Part shown: positions 13,201 through 25,236 of the stretch, one piece after another
Layout of the letters: each line of letters opens with the position of its first letter
Position numbering within the stretch: the first letter of the stretch is position 1
Source of the DNA: Acanthaster planci
Lineage: Eukaryota > Echinodermata > Asteroidea > Valvatida > Acanthasteridae
DNA length: 64,000 bases
Direction of reading: 5' to 3'
NCBI RefSeq assembly: GCF_001949145.1
Contig: NW_019091370.1
Coordinates: 693,432-757,431 of the forward strand
Position numbers and translations under genes: made by a program
Notes under the pieces: generated by a model
What the model was told of the DNA's origin: nothing
Databases searched by the model: none
The model's input: only the letters and a program-made list of their open reading frames with translations

Positions 13201-15055
13201 TTTGCTTGTCAGGATATCAATGTCTCTCTAGAGGAGTTGGAGGACCGACGTGTAACTATTGTGACAGCAGAAACTTTTGTTGTAAACTGAGGAAAGTGGC
13301 TGATTTGAAGAGACTAAGCAAATGTATTTTGGACATGTTTTTCCAAGTAGCGTCAGGAAATGTATTATCATTTGACATCTTTTTGGGACCAAATTTGATG
13401 CTGACTATCATAACGAAATCTTGTTCAACTTTTCCGTCACAACTGTATTGAAAGGTTCTCTCACCACTCTATTGAAAGGGGAACCAGTCTAAACAAACTA
13501 CCAGTCTGAACAAACTACACGTGCAGTGTCCACTTTTGTTTCCGTTCACCTTGAATGCGTCTTTATTCCATGCTGAAGGTTTATTGGTGTATTTGTGTTT
13601 GAGACAGATCCCAGGCAATGTATAGTATGCGGCAACCTAGCAGTCTTTGAGTGTAACTCCTGCAAATCGGAGGAGGCATTTGTGGAAGCAAGTCACATCA
13701 AGAATTACTGTAAAAATTGCTTTGAAATGGTAAATCCTGTTCCATTATTTCCCAACAAACGCAGTTTTAGAAACTACATGGCAGCTAATGAACAGGAATC
13801 CAGGAAGAGTTTATTATTCCTGCTCGGTCACTGTTCACTCCCTTGGAAATTCTATCTTACAGACCCTGGTCATTTGCTGAAATGTCATTACATGGCATTC
13901 ACACATTACATTTACGGTCAGTGCTATTTTTCATCATGAATGTACCACAAACTGTAAAGACCAAAGTTGACTAAAGTACCTGGAGGAATTTTAGTGTCAT
14001 TATGTAACCTCAATCACAAGAACAACTGAACCACAGATGTTAGTAGGTAGTTCGTGGGAGTGCATGGCATGAAATGTCCATGGGTAAAATCAGCTGAATA
14101 GACCCATAAGCCATTTTTGTTGTGTTCCCAGAATCAATTTTATTCAATTTAATCTGTCGAATGGGGTGGTGCCAGACTATTTTGAAATCCATGTCTCAGT
14201 TTCTTTAGTTTAACGTGGCATTAGATGTAATAAGTCACAAATTTTAAAGTCTTCATGAGCATCAGTGACTTTAATTTGGAATGAAGTTTTATTTTAGTTC
14301 TTTCATTTCTATTCCTTGATGCCAAAATGAAAAAACGTTAACCTCACTTTCAATTCAATGTGGCCAACAGGTGAATAACACAAATCAGCGCCAACCTGCC
14401 CAGGCAACTATCAGTGTCAACAGTAATATTTTACATTCTACTTCTCCGTTGTCTTAACCCAGATGCATGTTGGGACAAAGAGGGAGCGCCATCAGCCCAC
14501 TCAGCTTGAGGTCCCAGATGAATTCATGAGGAGCTTCTACTCCAAGACCATGGAGAAGGGTTACACAGATGAGCAGGTGGATGCCCATCGGCAGAAGATG
14601 CTGACTCTCAAACTGATGGACCTGTTTGCTGTCATCTGCATCCGGACCAGTCACTACGTGGCGTTTGTCAAGGCGGGGAGAGAGAAGGACTCTGAGTGGG
14701 TGTTCTTTGACAGTATGGCAGATCGGCAAGGTTAGTGTTTGATCTATTAAAAGTGGAAACACCACCGTACTGTTAGATGGCCTTGCTGTGATGCGGTGTA
14801 GATGGTCTGTTGTGCGGGGTCAACCCTGGTTACAATTAACGCCTCTAAACCTATTCTTATTCCTTAGGTGACCAACCGGGTTACAACATCCCTCAGATCA
14901 GTCACCTCAAGGACTTCCGGGATTGGGTTAACGTGGACAAACTCAAGAGAAGGATTGAAAGCAAGCAACTGACTGAGCTCATGAATCGATTGCTTGGAGA
15001 TGCTTACATCTGCATGTACTCGAACAGTGAGCAAAGCGACCAAACTTACGTATAG
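1019..15055 (+). CDS. CYLD: CYLD-type deubiquitinase with N-terminal Death-domain array (5' end outside window)
   Basis: Ubiquitin hydrolase of the USP/CYLD family, expected to cleave Lys63- and Met1-linked chains and restrain NF-kB signalling. Coding exons that join in phase: 1019-1288, 1766-2023, 2656-2904, 3559-3894, (possible 4192-4311), 4614-4889, 10447-10676, 11073-11241, 11819-12077, 12437-12595, 12811-12946, 13044-13152, 13608-13729, 14463-14730, 14868-15055 (stop TAG). About 1008 aa are visible without the optional exon. Order: five Death domains, one CAP-Gly (exons 10447 and 11073), then the USP domain. Catalytic Cys lies in [10 protein letters not shown] (exon 11819), His in TSHYVAFVK and the acidic residue in FFDSMADR (exon 14463). 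A B-box-like zinc insert (CIVC, ECNSC, YCKNC, then two His) spans exons 13608 and 14463. The first exon begins in phase 1, so coding sequence continues upstream, outside the window. Human CYLD has three CAP-Gly domains and, as I recall, no Death domain; here only the third equivalent is visible. Confidence 0.93.
1766..2023 (+). CDS. CYLD: CYLD exon: Death domain 2 (divergent)
   Basis: 258-nt exon, phase 1 at both ends, acceptor cctgaacag and donor gtaaga. It begins [20 protein letters not shown], where the usual helix-1/2 Trp is absent, and continues with [15 protein letters not shown] and MLAQWRTR, which are typical Death-domain helix 3-5 features. It is the most divergent of the five copies, so its fold or partner preference may have changed. 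Confidence 0.8.
2656..2904 (+). CDS. CYLD: CYLD exon: Death domain 3
   Basis: 249-nt exon, phase 1 at both ends, acceptor ctcttgtag and donor gtaaac. The product is a textbook Death domain: [20 protein letters not shown], then a helix with [12 protein letters not shown], then [12 protein letters not shown] and [20 protein letters not shown]. Both hallmark Trp residues are present. Confidence 0.88.
3559..3894 (+). CDS. CYLD: CYLD exon: Death domain 4 plus charged tail
   Basis: 336-nt exon, phase 1 at both ends, acceptor tgtatcag and donor gtgagc. The Death domain runs from [20 protein letters not shown] through [11 protein letters not shown] and MLNKWRER to [17 protein letters not shown]. It is followed by about 30 charged, probably disordered residues ending [10 protein letters not shown]. 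The longer exon provides a linker not present after the first three domains. Confidence 0.87.
4192..4311 (+). CDS. possible additional CYLD linker exon
   Basis: A 120-nt open stretch with an AG acceptor (caggaag) and a gtaatc donor. It is phase 1 at both ends and so could be included or skipped without a frame change. It would encode about 40 residues, including an amphipathic segment ([20 protein letters not shown]). The polypyrimidine tract is 20-40 nt upstream and interrupted, so use of this exon is inferred, not shown. Confidence 0.45.
4614..4889 (+). CDS. CYLD: CYLD exon: Death domain 5
   Basis: 276-nt exon, phase 1 at both ends, following a long T tract and donor gtaagt. It encodes [20 protein letters not shown], then [24 protein letters not shown] and [20 protein letters not shown]. 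This is a Death-domain pattern with the helix-5 Trp preserved but a weaker helix 1-2. It is separated from the CAP-Gly exon by a 5.6-kb intron. Confidence 0.75.
5327..5567. mobile_element. MITE-like element with ~43-bp terminal inverted repeats
   Basis: The left terminus starts gggccgttttccaaactcaa and runs to ctcaggcttc. The right terminus starts gaagcctgag and ends ttggaaaacggccc, the reverse complement over about 43 bp with a few mismatches. Total length is 241 bp and it is non-coding. The target-site duplication is not clear. Confidence 0.7.
5588..5735. repeat. ~22-bp tandem repeat
   Basis: About six imperfect copies of a unit close to ttgctctttagaaataatgg, in the large CYLD intron. Units differ at the last few bases and in one tctttgg variant. 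Confidence 0.85.
10447..11241 (+). CDS. CYLD: CYLD exons: CAP-Gly domain
   Basis: Two exons, 10447-10676 and 11073-11241, joined in phase 0. The first starts with an acidic linker ([14 protein letters not shown]) and enters the CAP-Gly fold at [20 protein letters not shown]. The second holds [20 protein letters not shown] and ends [20 protein letters not shown]. These match the third CAP-Gly of human CYLD ([28 protein letters not shown]), the one reported to bind NEMO. The motif spacing is intact. Confidence 0.93.
11520..11720. repeat. interspersed repeat family, copy A
   Basis: Contains the core caaatgaactttgacaaaaa followed by cattgttcacc and a gaccggtcttgtg segment. The same order recurs at 28925-29075 and 59845-60035. 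It lies in a CYLD intron, is non-coding, and its ends are rich in caagacc/ggtcttg inverted motifs. Confidence 0.6.
11819..15055 (+). CDS. CYLD: CYLD exons: USP catalytic domain with B-box
   Basis: Seven exons (11819-12077, 12437-12595, 12811-12946, 13044-13152, 13608-13729, 14463-14730, 14868-15055) with matching phases. The Cys box is [30 protein letters not shown] and [20 protein letters not shown] follow the human order. The zinc-binding B-box insert has three CxxC pairs and two His. The His box and FDSMADR are intact. The C-terminus [15 protein letters not shown] closely parallels human LLCDAYMCMYQSP. No frameshift or missing catalytic residue was seen, so the enzyme should be active. Confidence 0.95.
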
Positions 15056-18000
15056 TGTGCTGGCCAAAGTGGTCCATTACTGTTGGTACCAGACTATACA
15101 AAAATGACCGTTCAGCTGGTCAGCTCAGAGGATAGAGGTGATAACAGAGGCCAGAAGGAAAGGTCACCAGTTTGTGGTTGTTAGTCATATTGACACAGGT
15201 TGGAGGAGTTTGGAATATGGCTGGTAGTTTGCACGACACTGGTAACAAGCTGAAGTCTCCTGCTCATCAGCAACTTGATGTTACAGTGGGCCTACAGTTA
15301 AACTGTCCAACCCAACGAGACCGTCCTTATAGAAAGACACTCCCCAGGCAGCCGTTACGTGTTCCTTTTACAGAATTTCATCGGCGGAGTGACTGAAAAT
15401 CATCATTGGTTGAGGAGATTTACAGTTGTTCACAAACCTTTCTTTGTTTCATCCTCTAAATCATAACAATATTTGCTACAAAAATCTAACAATGCTAAGC
15501 TACCTGCCGTGCACAGACTTTTTCACTACACATATTGAATCCTAGCTGATTTAGTATGGCACCCTTCAATGCTCTTCATGTCGGGAGCATTAGCAAGCAC
15601 TCAACTAGCAAGAATTACACCAACAGATCAGAGAACAAATTGGCAAAAAAACATCTGCATGCCTACATCAATGTAGCTCAGTAAACATTTTTTTTGTTCG
15701 TAAATTCAGCAATTCCAACATATGATGAGATAATAGTGTGAGTCTGTAACAATCTGCATTGTTACTCTTTTCTGTTTACATATTAAGAAACGTAACCGCT
15801 CTTTTACAAGTTTTCATGTGCCCTTTTATAGGGCAGCATTGGCTTGCTATACGAGACAAAGTGGAAAGATGAAAAATTTACAGTGTGAAGTTCAACTATA
15901 ATTAATGTATGTACATGTACATAAACTTACTTGGATGTGGTTCACTAAAGATTGAAGAAAAAAGAAGTTTTTTCATCCATAAGTAAAGAACAGACAGGAA
16001 TTATGACATAATTTATTATCTAAGTAATTTGGTTTATCCTACGTTTGATAAAACAAGAACTGAAATAAACAGGTTGAATTTAGTGGGCAACAGTTTCATT
16101 TTGTATCTTTATTTACTTACACAGATGTAGCAGGTGCCACGTTAGAAAAAAAGTTCTTGAATCTGTGTAAAATAACCCACAAGTACTTGATGCTGAGATA
16201 TTGAAAGACAACTGAGATTGTGCAAGATAGCTTAACTGATTCATGCGCTAGTATGGTATGCTGGAGATGGTAGGTTTTTGTTCTTCAATCAACATGGGTC
16301 CCATCTTGTATGTATGCGGTGTATATTTTCTCCCAAGTTTGCCATTTACAAGGCTAAAAGAGTGATATCTCAAAAAGGTCTGGATTCATTGTTGAACTGA
16401 GAAGCACAACAGTTGATGGGGCTGCATTACCAGCGATGGTCAGAGAATTCCTTCTATATCGAATTTTGTCAACTCCTGATTTTCGATTCACATCTGGGGA
16501 GGCTATTCTTTGATGATAATTTATCTACTAACTCAATCTTCGACCGAAGTCATGCGTGTATTCATAACAAAATTAGGATTTTATTTTGTTAACTCTAACA
16601 ACCTTTAACTCAGTTTTTGTTTATATGCTCATGCTTTTCTATCCAGTTATTAAAAAGTAACAGAGCCTCAAGATTTAAGAAGCAGCAGAAAAGAGCATGA
16701 AATCTTTGCAGGTAGAATCAATTAAGAGAGTCTTCAGGATTATTCAAATGAGCATGAGTATAAAGAACTTCCATGATTGATTGTACAGATGCATGTATTG
16801 TAAATAGAACCAAACCCATGAAACTAAATCATCTTATTTGTCCAATCTGAAAAGTTGTTTATTCATTTAGTTCATTCATAGAATTGGGGTCAAGTTGTCT
16901 TGTAAATAATGTAGTTTGATCCACACCACAATTCAATTTATGTACTGATAAACATGTACAATGTAAGAGTTACAGCATGGATGTTATCAGATGCATGTAT
17001 GTTGCACCATTGAATATTTATAATTGTGAAATGTTATTGCAGAACATTCATTTTTTTACTGTTCGTCAGAAATTCTAAAATCTTCAATATTTTTGTATTA
17101 AGCAATTGCTATCCAGTTGGGAAAACCCATGGATCTGTGTTTACACACACATGCATGCAGTTACTTTAAAATGGTAATAAAACTGATGCGATTTTCAATG
17201 GACAACACTGTGTATCTCTAACATTTACAAAAGTAGCGAAAGGAATCTTTCTGGAATTTTCCAATCCTTCTTGAATTTTACATTTTTTACATTTCTTTCT
17301 TTCACAATACACAGACTGACGTAGGCCCACTGACCACAAAAGGACAATTTGGATAATTAATTCCTGGAAGATTTTTTTTTTGCCAGATTCCACTTTCACC
17401 AATTTGAATGAGGTGGAAGAAAGCGTCTTGAAAACTATATTAAAGTCACAACTTTGTTTTTCTTTTTACATTTATTTTACTGTTATGTACTTCTGAGTCT
17501 CTCAGAAATCAAGTCAATGAAAACACGAAGCACCCAGTCCCACTACATGGAGATATCTAACCCCCAAAGTGGATGTCGAATGCCCAAAACAAGACAATCC
17601 ATAGAGTGGATTTGGGCCTTTGTATCTACCAAAAAAGTGTTTGTGTCAGATATAAGTTACTGGGGTCCAACTCCTGGAAGTTTGGGGTTTGTTCTAAGGT
17701 AGTCATGTCTATGAAATAAACAGAGTGGTGTGTGATCAGAAGTGTACAGATTAAGCAAGTCTACCAAGAACTGCAGTATCCCCTGTCCGTGTAGAGTACA
17801 TTCATTCAGTCACGCAAGTCTTGCAAAGTAGGCCATTTGGGCAAATAACATGAACTCCTTCAAATTAGGTCAGAGACAGTTGACAATTACAAAATTTGGT
17901 TACTAAGTTGTAACAAGTGTTTTTTGTGGGCATTGTCAGATAATGTAATGGCCTCTGCGGATAGTGTCAATTCGTAGTTCAAAAAAGGTGTACTTTATTA

Positions 18001-21000
18001 TAATATTTATGTTAATTTGTAATATCAAGAAATGCACAGCCATGCCGCTTTGTATGCCTCCTGCTCTGGACAGTTCAAACAAATAAACTTGTTTCTGGAG
18101 GGACCTCCAAACAACCTGTTTCCAGTGTTTGTGTCTGGTAGTCACAGTGGAAGTGTCTTGGTAGGTTTGTGTACTAAGTGTAAAAAAATGCAGAACCTGT
18201 ATGGTTGAAACCTCTACAAATCCACAATATTGGTGTTACAGATCCTGAAATCCTGAGAAATCACACCACAAGTTATTCTGTTGAGAAAAAAGACAAATGC
18301 AGCATCTGTCCAGACTTTTTTTTTTACTCAAAACCAAGTTTAATGTAATCCACCAACAGTATACTCCTGGTACAGTAATACACCACGGTGAAAATCATCT
18401 CATCACTGTTTTACACTGATCAATTCTAAATAGCATCTGTACATGGTAAAATGACGACACATCAACAAAGACAGTTTCCTTTAGAACAAATTAACGTTCA
18501 ACTTCCAAACCATTCACACAGAAGAATGTAAAAGCCCCAATGTCCCCCCACTGACTCCAGATACACCAAAAACATACTTTCTCAACACATCGTCTGCAAC
18601 AAGAAAACTGAACAGCCACAAAACCACAGTAAAACCATGAATACTTAAAAGAGACACTTCAAATGTTGCCAACCTCTACTGCAAGACCGTTATTGATTTG
18701 TACAATAAATTGGTGGACTCTGTGAACATAAAAAAACCTTGAACAGCCAGCAACAAGTACTACATACATGTACATGTATTCAACATTAGCAAGTAATATC
18801 AAACTATTAACACAGCCCAAAAAATATGTTCACAACATAAACATTAAAGTATTTAACATACATGAGTGCATACATGTATAAGCACATGAATATGCACACT
18901 GAACTGAAAAGCATTTTTGCACAGTAAACAAATTATGCCAAAACAGTTCTTTAATACATTCCTTGGCATGCAAACATCACAACAAAAAGTATCATATTTT
19001 ACAGCAAGGATATGATTTGCATCAGGTAATGTCCTAAGTTCCAACACTAAAAGGGAACGTGGTGACAGTAAATATCTCTGATTTGTACAACTCGTCTCAT
19101 CTGCAAAGCAGTCCCACAAATTAAAAACAGTCCACTAAATAAAATGAACTGCTCAACGAGAACAGTCCATGAATGCCTGATACTCAATCTGTGCATGAGA
19201 ACGCTTCTTAAAATGCATCGGAAAGAGCCAATGATTCTATCAAGACAAAAGCACGATCACAAAAAATGTCATCAAAAAAGACCACAAATAAAACAACCAT
19301 CTTCCCTGGCATAACAATCACAAAAGTGTCAATGCACTCTTTTATACAATCTAAGAAACTAGAGATCCATCTGTTAATTTACGTCTGTGATTATTTACAC
19401 TATACACATTGGAATATTGATTATTGCAAATGAAAAGAAGAATGATTAAAATAGTGAGAAATATTGACGGAGTACACATCTGTCAATAACAGCGTATTTT
19501 TTCATTCATCGATGGGGAAAAAATTATGGAGAGGTCAGGCTTTAACCGATGACAAGTCTCCCAAGGTTCAATTAAAGAAGGAAACAACTGCAGGGTAGCT
19601 CCATGGGCTGTAACGAAACAGAATGCTGCAGCAAATTTCAAAGGTTTACAGCAAATGTTTTTTTTGCAAATGGATAATGGCTTATTGTGAATGGTGAAGT
19701 CTCCTGATACAAAGCATGTTAATTTTTTCACACCTTTAGTTACTGGCGTTTGTTGCCTGATTTCTTTAGGTCAGCAGGTTGATAAAAACCATCATCTCAT
19801 TAGAACTTCCCCACCTGAACAATTTGAAGTATTGATCAGGAAAAAGGATCCTCTTACAGCACAAGGAAACTGTCAAAGTTTTTGTAGTTATCACCAAGAT
19901 ACCCTGTTTTCAATTAAGAGAGATTAAAACTAATAATTTACTACTTGAGATGTTCCTCAAATGTGCAATCTGCTCTGAGCTGCAATGCACTCTCACTGGC
20001 GAAAGACAGACAGATGGTACTACGTTTTCCAAAACGGGTTCTTTCACGCATTCAGAGTGCACGCAAAGACCATCATTCCAGACTAAATTCATTGCAAGTA
20101 CTCAGCGTGCTCCGCGTCAAACGCGCATAAACTTGTGCGCGCCTATGCGGTGAGTGCGTACCAAATGACTGTCAATTTCATTTCAAAACATGCCCTCTTT
20201 TGTTCCTGCTTGGAGCGGATATAGGCAAAACTACTGGAAACAAGAAGGAAGATTGTTAAACCATGGTAAAAAATCATTATTCAAAAGGACTGCAACGTAG
20301 GAATAGTTGTGAGACTTTGAATTTTTACAACATTAATATCATGTAAAAACATCTCAAACACTGCAGGCTAATTCAAACAGATTTAAAACCAAAACCAAAT
20401 GCAAACACTCATAAGCAAATTAAACACATAAATCCTTGTTATTTTTGCTACAAGGACTTTCTGAGAGTAACAAAGAAATGCCTTTCCTGCAATCCTTTCC
20501 ATGTTTCATATTTCAGGCCCTGATAAGATATGGTTTCATTCTTCTTTAATCTTACGCTTCCTGGCTGCATGTAACAGAAGCCCACTACAGGATACAGACC
20601 ATTCAGTACATCAATGGTGTCACCCTTTAAAACAAAAATGACAAACATTGAAATTCGCACTGATGCCACAGGTGAATTTCTGACAACCTTCCTAAATCCT
20701 CCAGATTATAAAACTAGGTAAGAATCCAAACAGAGCATTCTTTTTTTGCTGAAACTTTCAAGGGACATCAAGTCCAGTGTTCTTAAATAGGGGTTAGGCT
20801 TTGCCTTCCATACACCTGCAAAATTCTCCAAACATTGACGGCTTTCAAGAATCTGGAAGGATTAGGCTAAGCAAGTCCTTCAAATTTTAGCCAAGTTTCT
20901 GACATTTACTCTCATTAATTCCCCAAATGTGCACCACGTTGAATTCCATTTGTCAGTGTTTGTTGCAGTATACAGAGCAGCTTTTCAATTATGGGATTCT

Positions 21001-21113
21001 CCCTGTGACATTACAAACCTTCCTGTTTCCTAACCATCAATCTCAAGTCTGAATCCAAAGACCTAAGATCCTGATACCCTGGGATACCAAAGAGGAGTTG
21101 AATCACTATGGTC
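15056..21113. other. intergenic region between convergent CYLD and MAF1
   Basis: Contains the 3' untranslated regions of both genes and no convincing coding exon. A candidate CYLD polyadenylation signal AATAAA is at 16064-16069. A CpG-rich patch is at about 20095-20160 (cgcgcataaacttgtgcgcg). The other open frames here are short and lack codon-level or domain support. An acatgtacatgta run is near 18768. Confidence 0.5.
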
Positions 21114-24100
21114 TTACCTCTCATATCGGTAGGCATCATCTACGTACATGCCATTGTCCTCATCCACGTCATCATCAACATCGTCATCATCATCAGAGAT
21201 CTCCTCATCCAGCATCATGTCAAAGTCTCTTCCGATGCCAGAGTCAGCCCCAACGGCCGCAGTTTGGCTGTGACCAATAGAAAAAAAGTCTCACGTCATG
21301 ATTACTGGCGCCATAATCAGAAGTATTAATGCAGTGGAAGTTATTCAACATTGGAAGTCTGCGGTAGGTCTTCTGCTAGTGGTGGAGTTGATTTGAAGTG
21401 CAATATCTTGGTACATGTAGGTGGAGGATTCCAGACCGTTAGGTCATGTCCAAGTTACTTGGCTGTAGCTAGAAATTACACACGAGTCTATGGTTGCCAC
21501 AGCCAAGTAATTCGGACATTAGGCTTAAAGTCTAGTCAGAAGTGTGACAGGTTTCTTTTCAAATTCTTATCCGGTGGATCAGTTTCCGGATATTGTTCAG
21601 GAAATCTAGCCTCTATTGGCCCATTTGGAATGCAATGGCTGAAAGCGGTACACTTCCAACCAGGTAAGGAACTGTCGACTGATCTGGTAATTACAAGGAT
21701 CGAGATCTCCATTCAGAAAGGACTGGCTTTCCAGGATATGCCTATATCACGACGAAAAAGTCTATGTAGAAGTGATGCCATGGTATGGAAAAGTGTCAAT
21801 GTGTTTGATATAAACAGCCAGAGTGCTGCATCATTGGGCCAACTTGCCTCTCTCTGCTCAAGAGTATATACAAATACTGAAGTCAACAGACAGTATCCTG
21901 TAATGAATTGGTATCCTATGCAAGGTGTAAGCCAATGCTAATCATTAACATTATAGACCATCCTTACCTTCTGGCCCTACAAGCAAAGAACAGTATCCTC
22001 TTCAGCTTCTTGTTATAGAAGAAGTAGTTGAAGGACCACAAGACACCCTCCTCACCAAAGGGATCTGATTCCAGGTCAGGGTTGTAGCTGGTAAAATAAG
22101 ATTGGAGTGGTTGAAGACTTGCCGCTTTATTCTCCGTCACAACACTAAGGCCTCTCTCATTGCCCAAGTGAACTTGGTGTAAGTGGTTCTCAACTACATA
22201 CATGTATTGTTGCAAACTAATTGGACCAATGCTGATTAAAAAGATCAAATTTTCAAAAAGTGCCGCAAGACTGCAATCAATTTAAACACTGGTGTGAACA
22301 ATTTTGATGGCATCCAATGCACATACTAAAAGATTGTTAGCATTTGGAAATAAACCAAATTACAGTCAAACCTCGTCAATAAGAGCACTGTTATTACAAG
22401 AGTCTGCTTATAACAAGGACATTTGTTGGTTCCAATCTTTTGTTTTTCACTGTTTTCATTCCTGATAATACAAGGTTCCTGTTATAACAAGGTAATTTGC
22501 CAAGTGTGAACGACTTCTTATTAATGAGGTTCAATGAACAGGGTGGTCCTTTTTTCAGCCTTTGTAAAATGGATTAACCGGTTTTGCCCATTCATAAGCA
22601 GAGCAGAGTATGAAAACAGATCTCAAATAAAACACTGTCACAGAGGTTTGGCAGGAAATGATTCCAATGCATGAACTCATCTTGTAAAGAGGAACAAGGA
22701 CCTCATGCAATGATCAGGATACAGCGTCCACAAAACAGGGAAGTAATGGAGAGACAGCCAATACATCATCAGTAGGTTTGTTTCAACTATTAATGTATAT
22801 TAATGTAATATCTTTATACATTGCAGATTCAGGTCTTTGACAGCTCAGACAAGTCTCTAATTATCAAAGTTAGACGTCCAAGTAATAGCTGATACACAGC
22901 AAAAAATGAGCCATTGGTTTGCTGTGTAGTACCACATTCAAGACACCTCTTGGCCAAATCTACCAGGGCGTTTGGGGGTAAATATGACTTCTTTTCAAAG
23001 TGTAGGTACCTGTAAATTTCACATTCGTTGGGTGAGATCTCATCGTTGACAGCAGCCCATAATTTAGGTCTGATCTGGGTTGCATAGACCTCCCCAGCTG
23101 TGGAGAACATGTTACTGTCCACGGCATTGACTGTCCAATCCAAGCTGGGTTCCCGACTAAATTCATGGCTCTTCGCATCGCTACATATACATGCATATTG
23201 AGGTAATGTATTAATCCATGAGGGATACACAGATTAATTAAAAGCACAATCACTTAATCCACTATGGCTCTCAGCAGCCCTTGCTCAGTGGCAGAATCTC
23301 AAATTTTTCTTCTGGATCTGTCCATAAAGTTTGGAAATGATGTTGAGAAACATATGTGATGCATTTTCACACCTTTGTGCGAGATTACATAGGTCATTCA
23401 GTAACCCTGAACATTTAGAAAGATTCCAATTGATAAGTTAATGATTACAATTCTTCCAGTTACTTCAAAGCATTGAGATGTTCTTCAAAAAGATCATTTA
23501 ACAGGAAAAAACTGGAGTCAAAATAGACTTTACACAGTTTTTATTACATGTATTTTTGTTCAAATATTCCCTAAACAAATAACTGAGACGTAATAGGCAA
23601 TTCCTAACTAACATTTAGGAGAAGTGCAATTTTTGTTCTATTCTAGGAAATCCGTGAAAGGACATCAAATTTGGAAGAGCGTGAACAGTGGGCTATTAAA
23701 CCCTCAGAATGTCACACTGGGATGGCTATTCAATGTGCATCTACAGCCAGAGGCATAGCATGCCAGAGTCAATTTGCCAACTTGTAACTGCATGTGCATG
23801 TAGTTCCCCAACCTCGTGTTGTGTAAAATTCACAAAGTGATCTCTGGTCCGCTACATTCCATGCTTCAGAGGAAAGGCCGACGGCCAACATATATCATTT
23901 ATGTAATAATTTTGGATTTGTTGACTGGAATTAATTATTGGGGGGTATGCCCCTGTCTACAGCTCAACTTGTTGTCTACACACATGCACAAACACCGTCC
24001 TACTAGATCCACCTGCCATACAGTGTACCTGAAATCATAGTCAGGGTTGAATGAAGCATTCAGGGTAGAAATGAGGTAGAAGATCATCTTGCGGCTGCAA

Positions 24101-25236
24101 GTGTGACAGAGTGGGCCGTGGGTCTCTTCACCAGAGCCGGTGCCGTATAGGCCCACTGCCTGAGGACTGACCCCTCCACGGGGACTCAGAGATAACTGGC
24201 TCTGGGTTTGAGGTGGTGACAAAGCCTGAAGGTCATCGGGGGTGTGTCCATTCTCTTGGCTTAACATCTTGAAGAGCCGTTTGTCATTTCCTGCCATCTT
24301 GCATGAGTAACTCTCAAGCCTTGAAGTCAATCAATTAAAGATGAAATGTAAACTCTGACAAACTTTTTCCTATTTGTAGTCTTCAGCATTACTACCTGTT
24401 TCATTTTCAAATGTTGCATCCTGAACAGGAACATACAAACATGTATACTCGGCAATGAAGCCACTAACAATGAATCATCAGTCCAGCATTCAGCAATCAG
24501 CCCTTGGCTCTATTTTTACATTATAACTACATGTACATTGTATTCAACTTTTCAATCCGTTTTCTAATTCTACATGAACTATAAATTAAACAGATCTGAG
24601 TTTCATGACAAGTCCATCCATGACCCAAACTCTGTACTGTGCAATTGATCAATGGTCATGCAACCAACACGTGGTTTTGCAAATAATACAGGTAGGACAT
24701 TTAAATGTTACAAACTACAAAAATTCACCGGTTCACTCATCGTTCTCAACTTATCATCAAGACAGAACCTCAAGATCAAGAATTAATAAATATTCCAGTT
24801 CTGCCAAAATAGTAAATGTGAGAAAAAAACGACATGATTAAAACTGGGAAGAGTTCCATATCTGATAACTTTGATTCCTTGAGTTTTGTAAACATCAGTG
24901 AGTTTTTAAAAATAACTCAAACAACTTTTTCCTCATACAATTTCAGTTTCTGACTGAGTCTGACTTATCCTCAATGAAAACACGTGCATGACAAGGCGGC
25001 GTGGAATGTCTGAATACTGAATTCTTTAAAAAAATAATCACAATAGGCCAAGGCGCGGCTTACACACTCATTACTAAGAATCCCCTCCCCCCAAAAAGAA
25101 CAGAAACAATTGGAGGAAAAAAAAAGAAAACGACACGAAAGAAGAATGTTTACCTTCCTGAGATCTTGCAGTCACCAGTTTCAATGGTAAGGGCATTACC
25201 AATCGCATCCAGATTTGGGTTTTCCAAAAGCTTCAT
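21114..25236 (-). CDS. MAF1: MAF1, repressor of RNA polymerase III
   Basis: Phosphorylation-controlled nuclear repressor of RNA polymerase III transcription. Five coding exons read on the minus strand: 25236-25154 (start [16 protein letters not shown]), 24319-24029, 23180-23010, 22087-21968 and 21267-21114; every join is phase 2. Total about 272 aa, against 256 in human. Family blocks are intact: [71 protein letters not shown] and [19 protein letters not shown]. The last exon encodes the acidic tail ([17 protein letters not shown]). It ends GAG AGG TAA, and the AG|GTAAG at this point could alternatively be a splice donor to a further exon. The gene is divergent from the RBR gene at 27787. Confidence 0.95.
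21448..21530. repeat. hairpin-forming inverted repeat in MAF1 intron
   Basis: gtccaagttacttggctgt is followed about 35 nt later by acagccaagtaattcggac, its near-perfect reverse complement. It lies within a 590-bp open frame (21351-21941, plus strand) that shows no recognisable protein family. It is more likely part of a decayed mobile element than a gene. Confidence 0.55.
22363..22536. mobile_element. MITE with cagtcaaacctcg-type ends
   Basis: Left end cagtcaaacctcgtcaataa; right end ttattaatgaggttcaatg, an imperfect inverted copy. Internal ataacaagg/ataatacaagg motifs also mirror each other. The ends resemble those of pogo/Tigger-like (Tc1-mariner superfamily) elements. About 174 bp, non-coding, in a MAF1 intron. 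Confidence 0.65.

Noticed and set aside
20448-20669. Minus-strand open frame after the MAF1 stop
   Set aside because: Could be a further MAF1 exon if the GTAAG at 21118 is used, but the sequence does not resemble the MAF1 C-terminus. Left unassigned.
21351-21941. 196-codon open frame on the plus strand within the MAF1 gene
   Set aside because: No recognisable domain, antisense to a MAF1 intron, and contains a hairpin repeat typical of mobile-element debris. Not called a gene.
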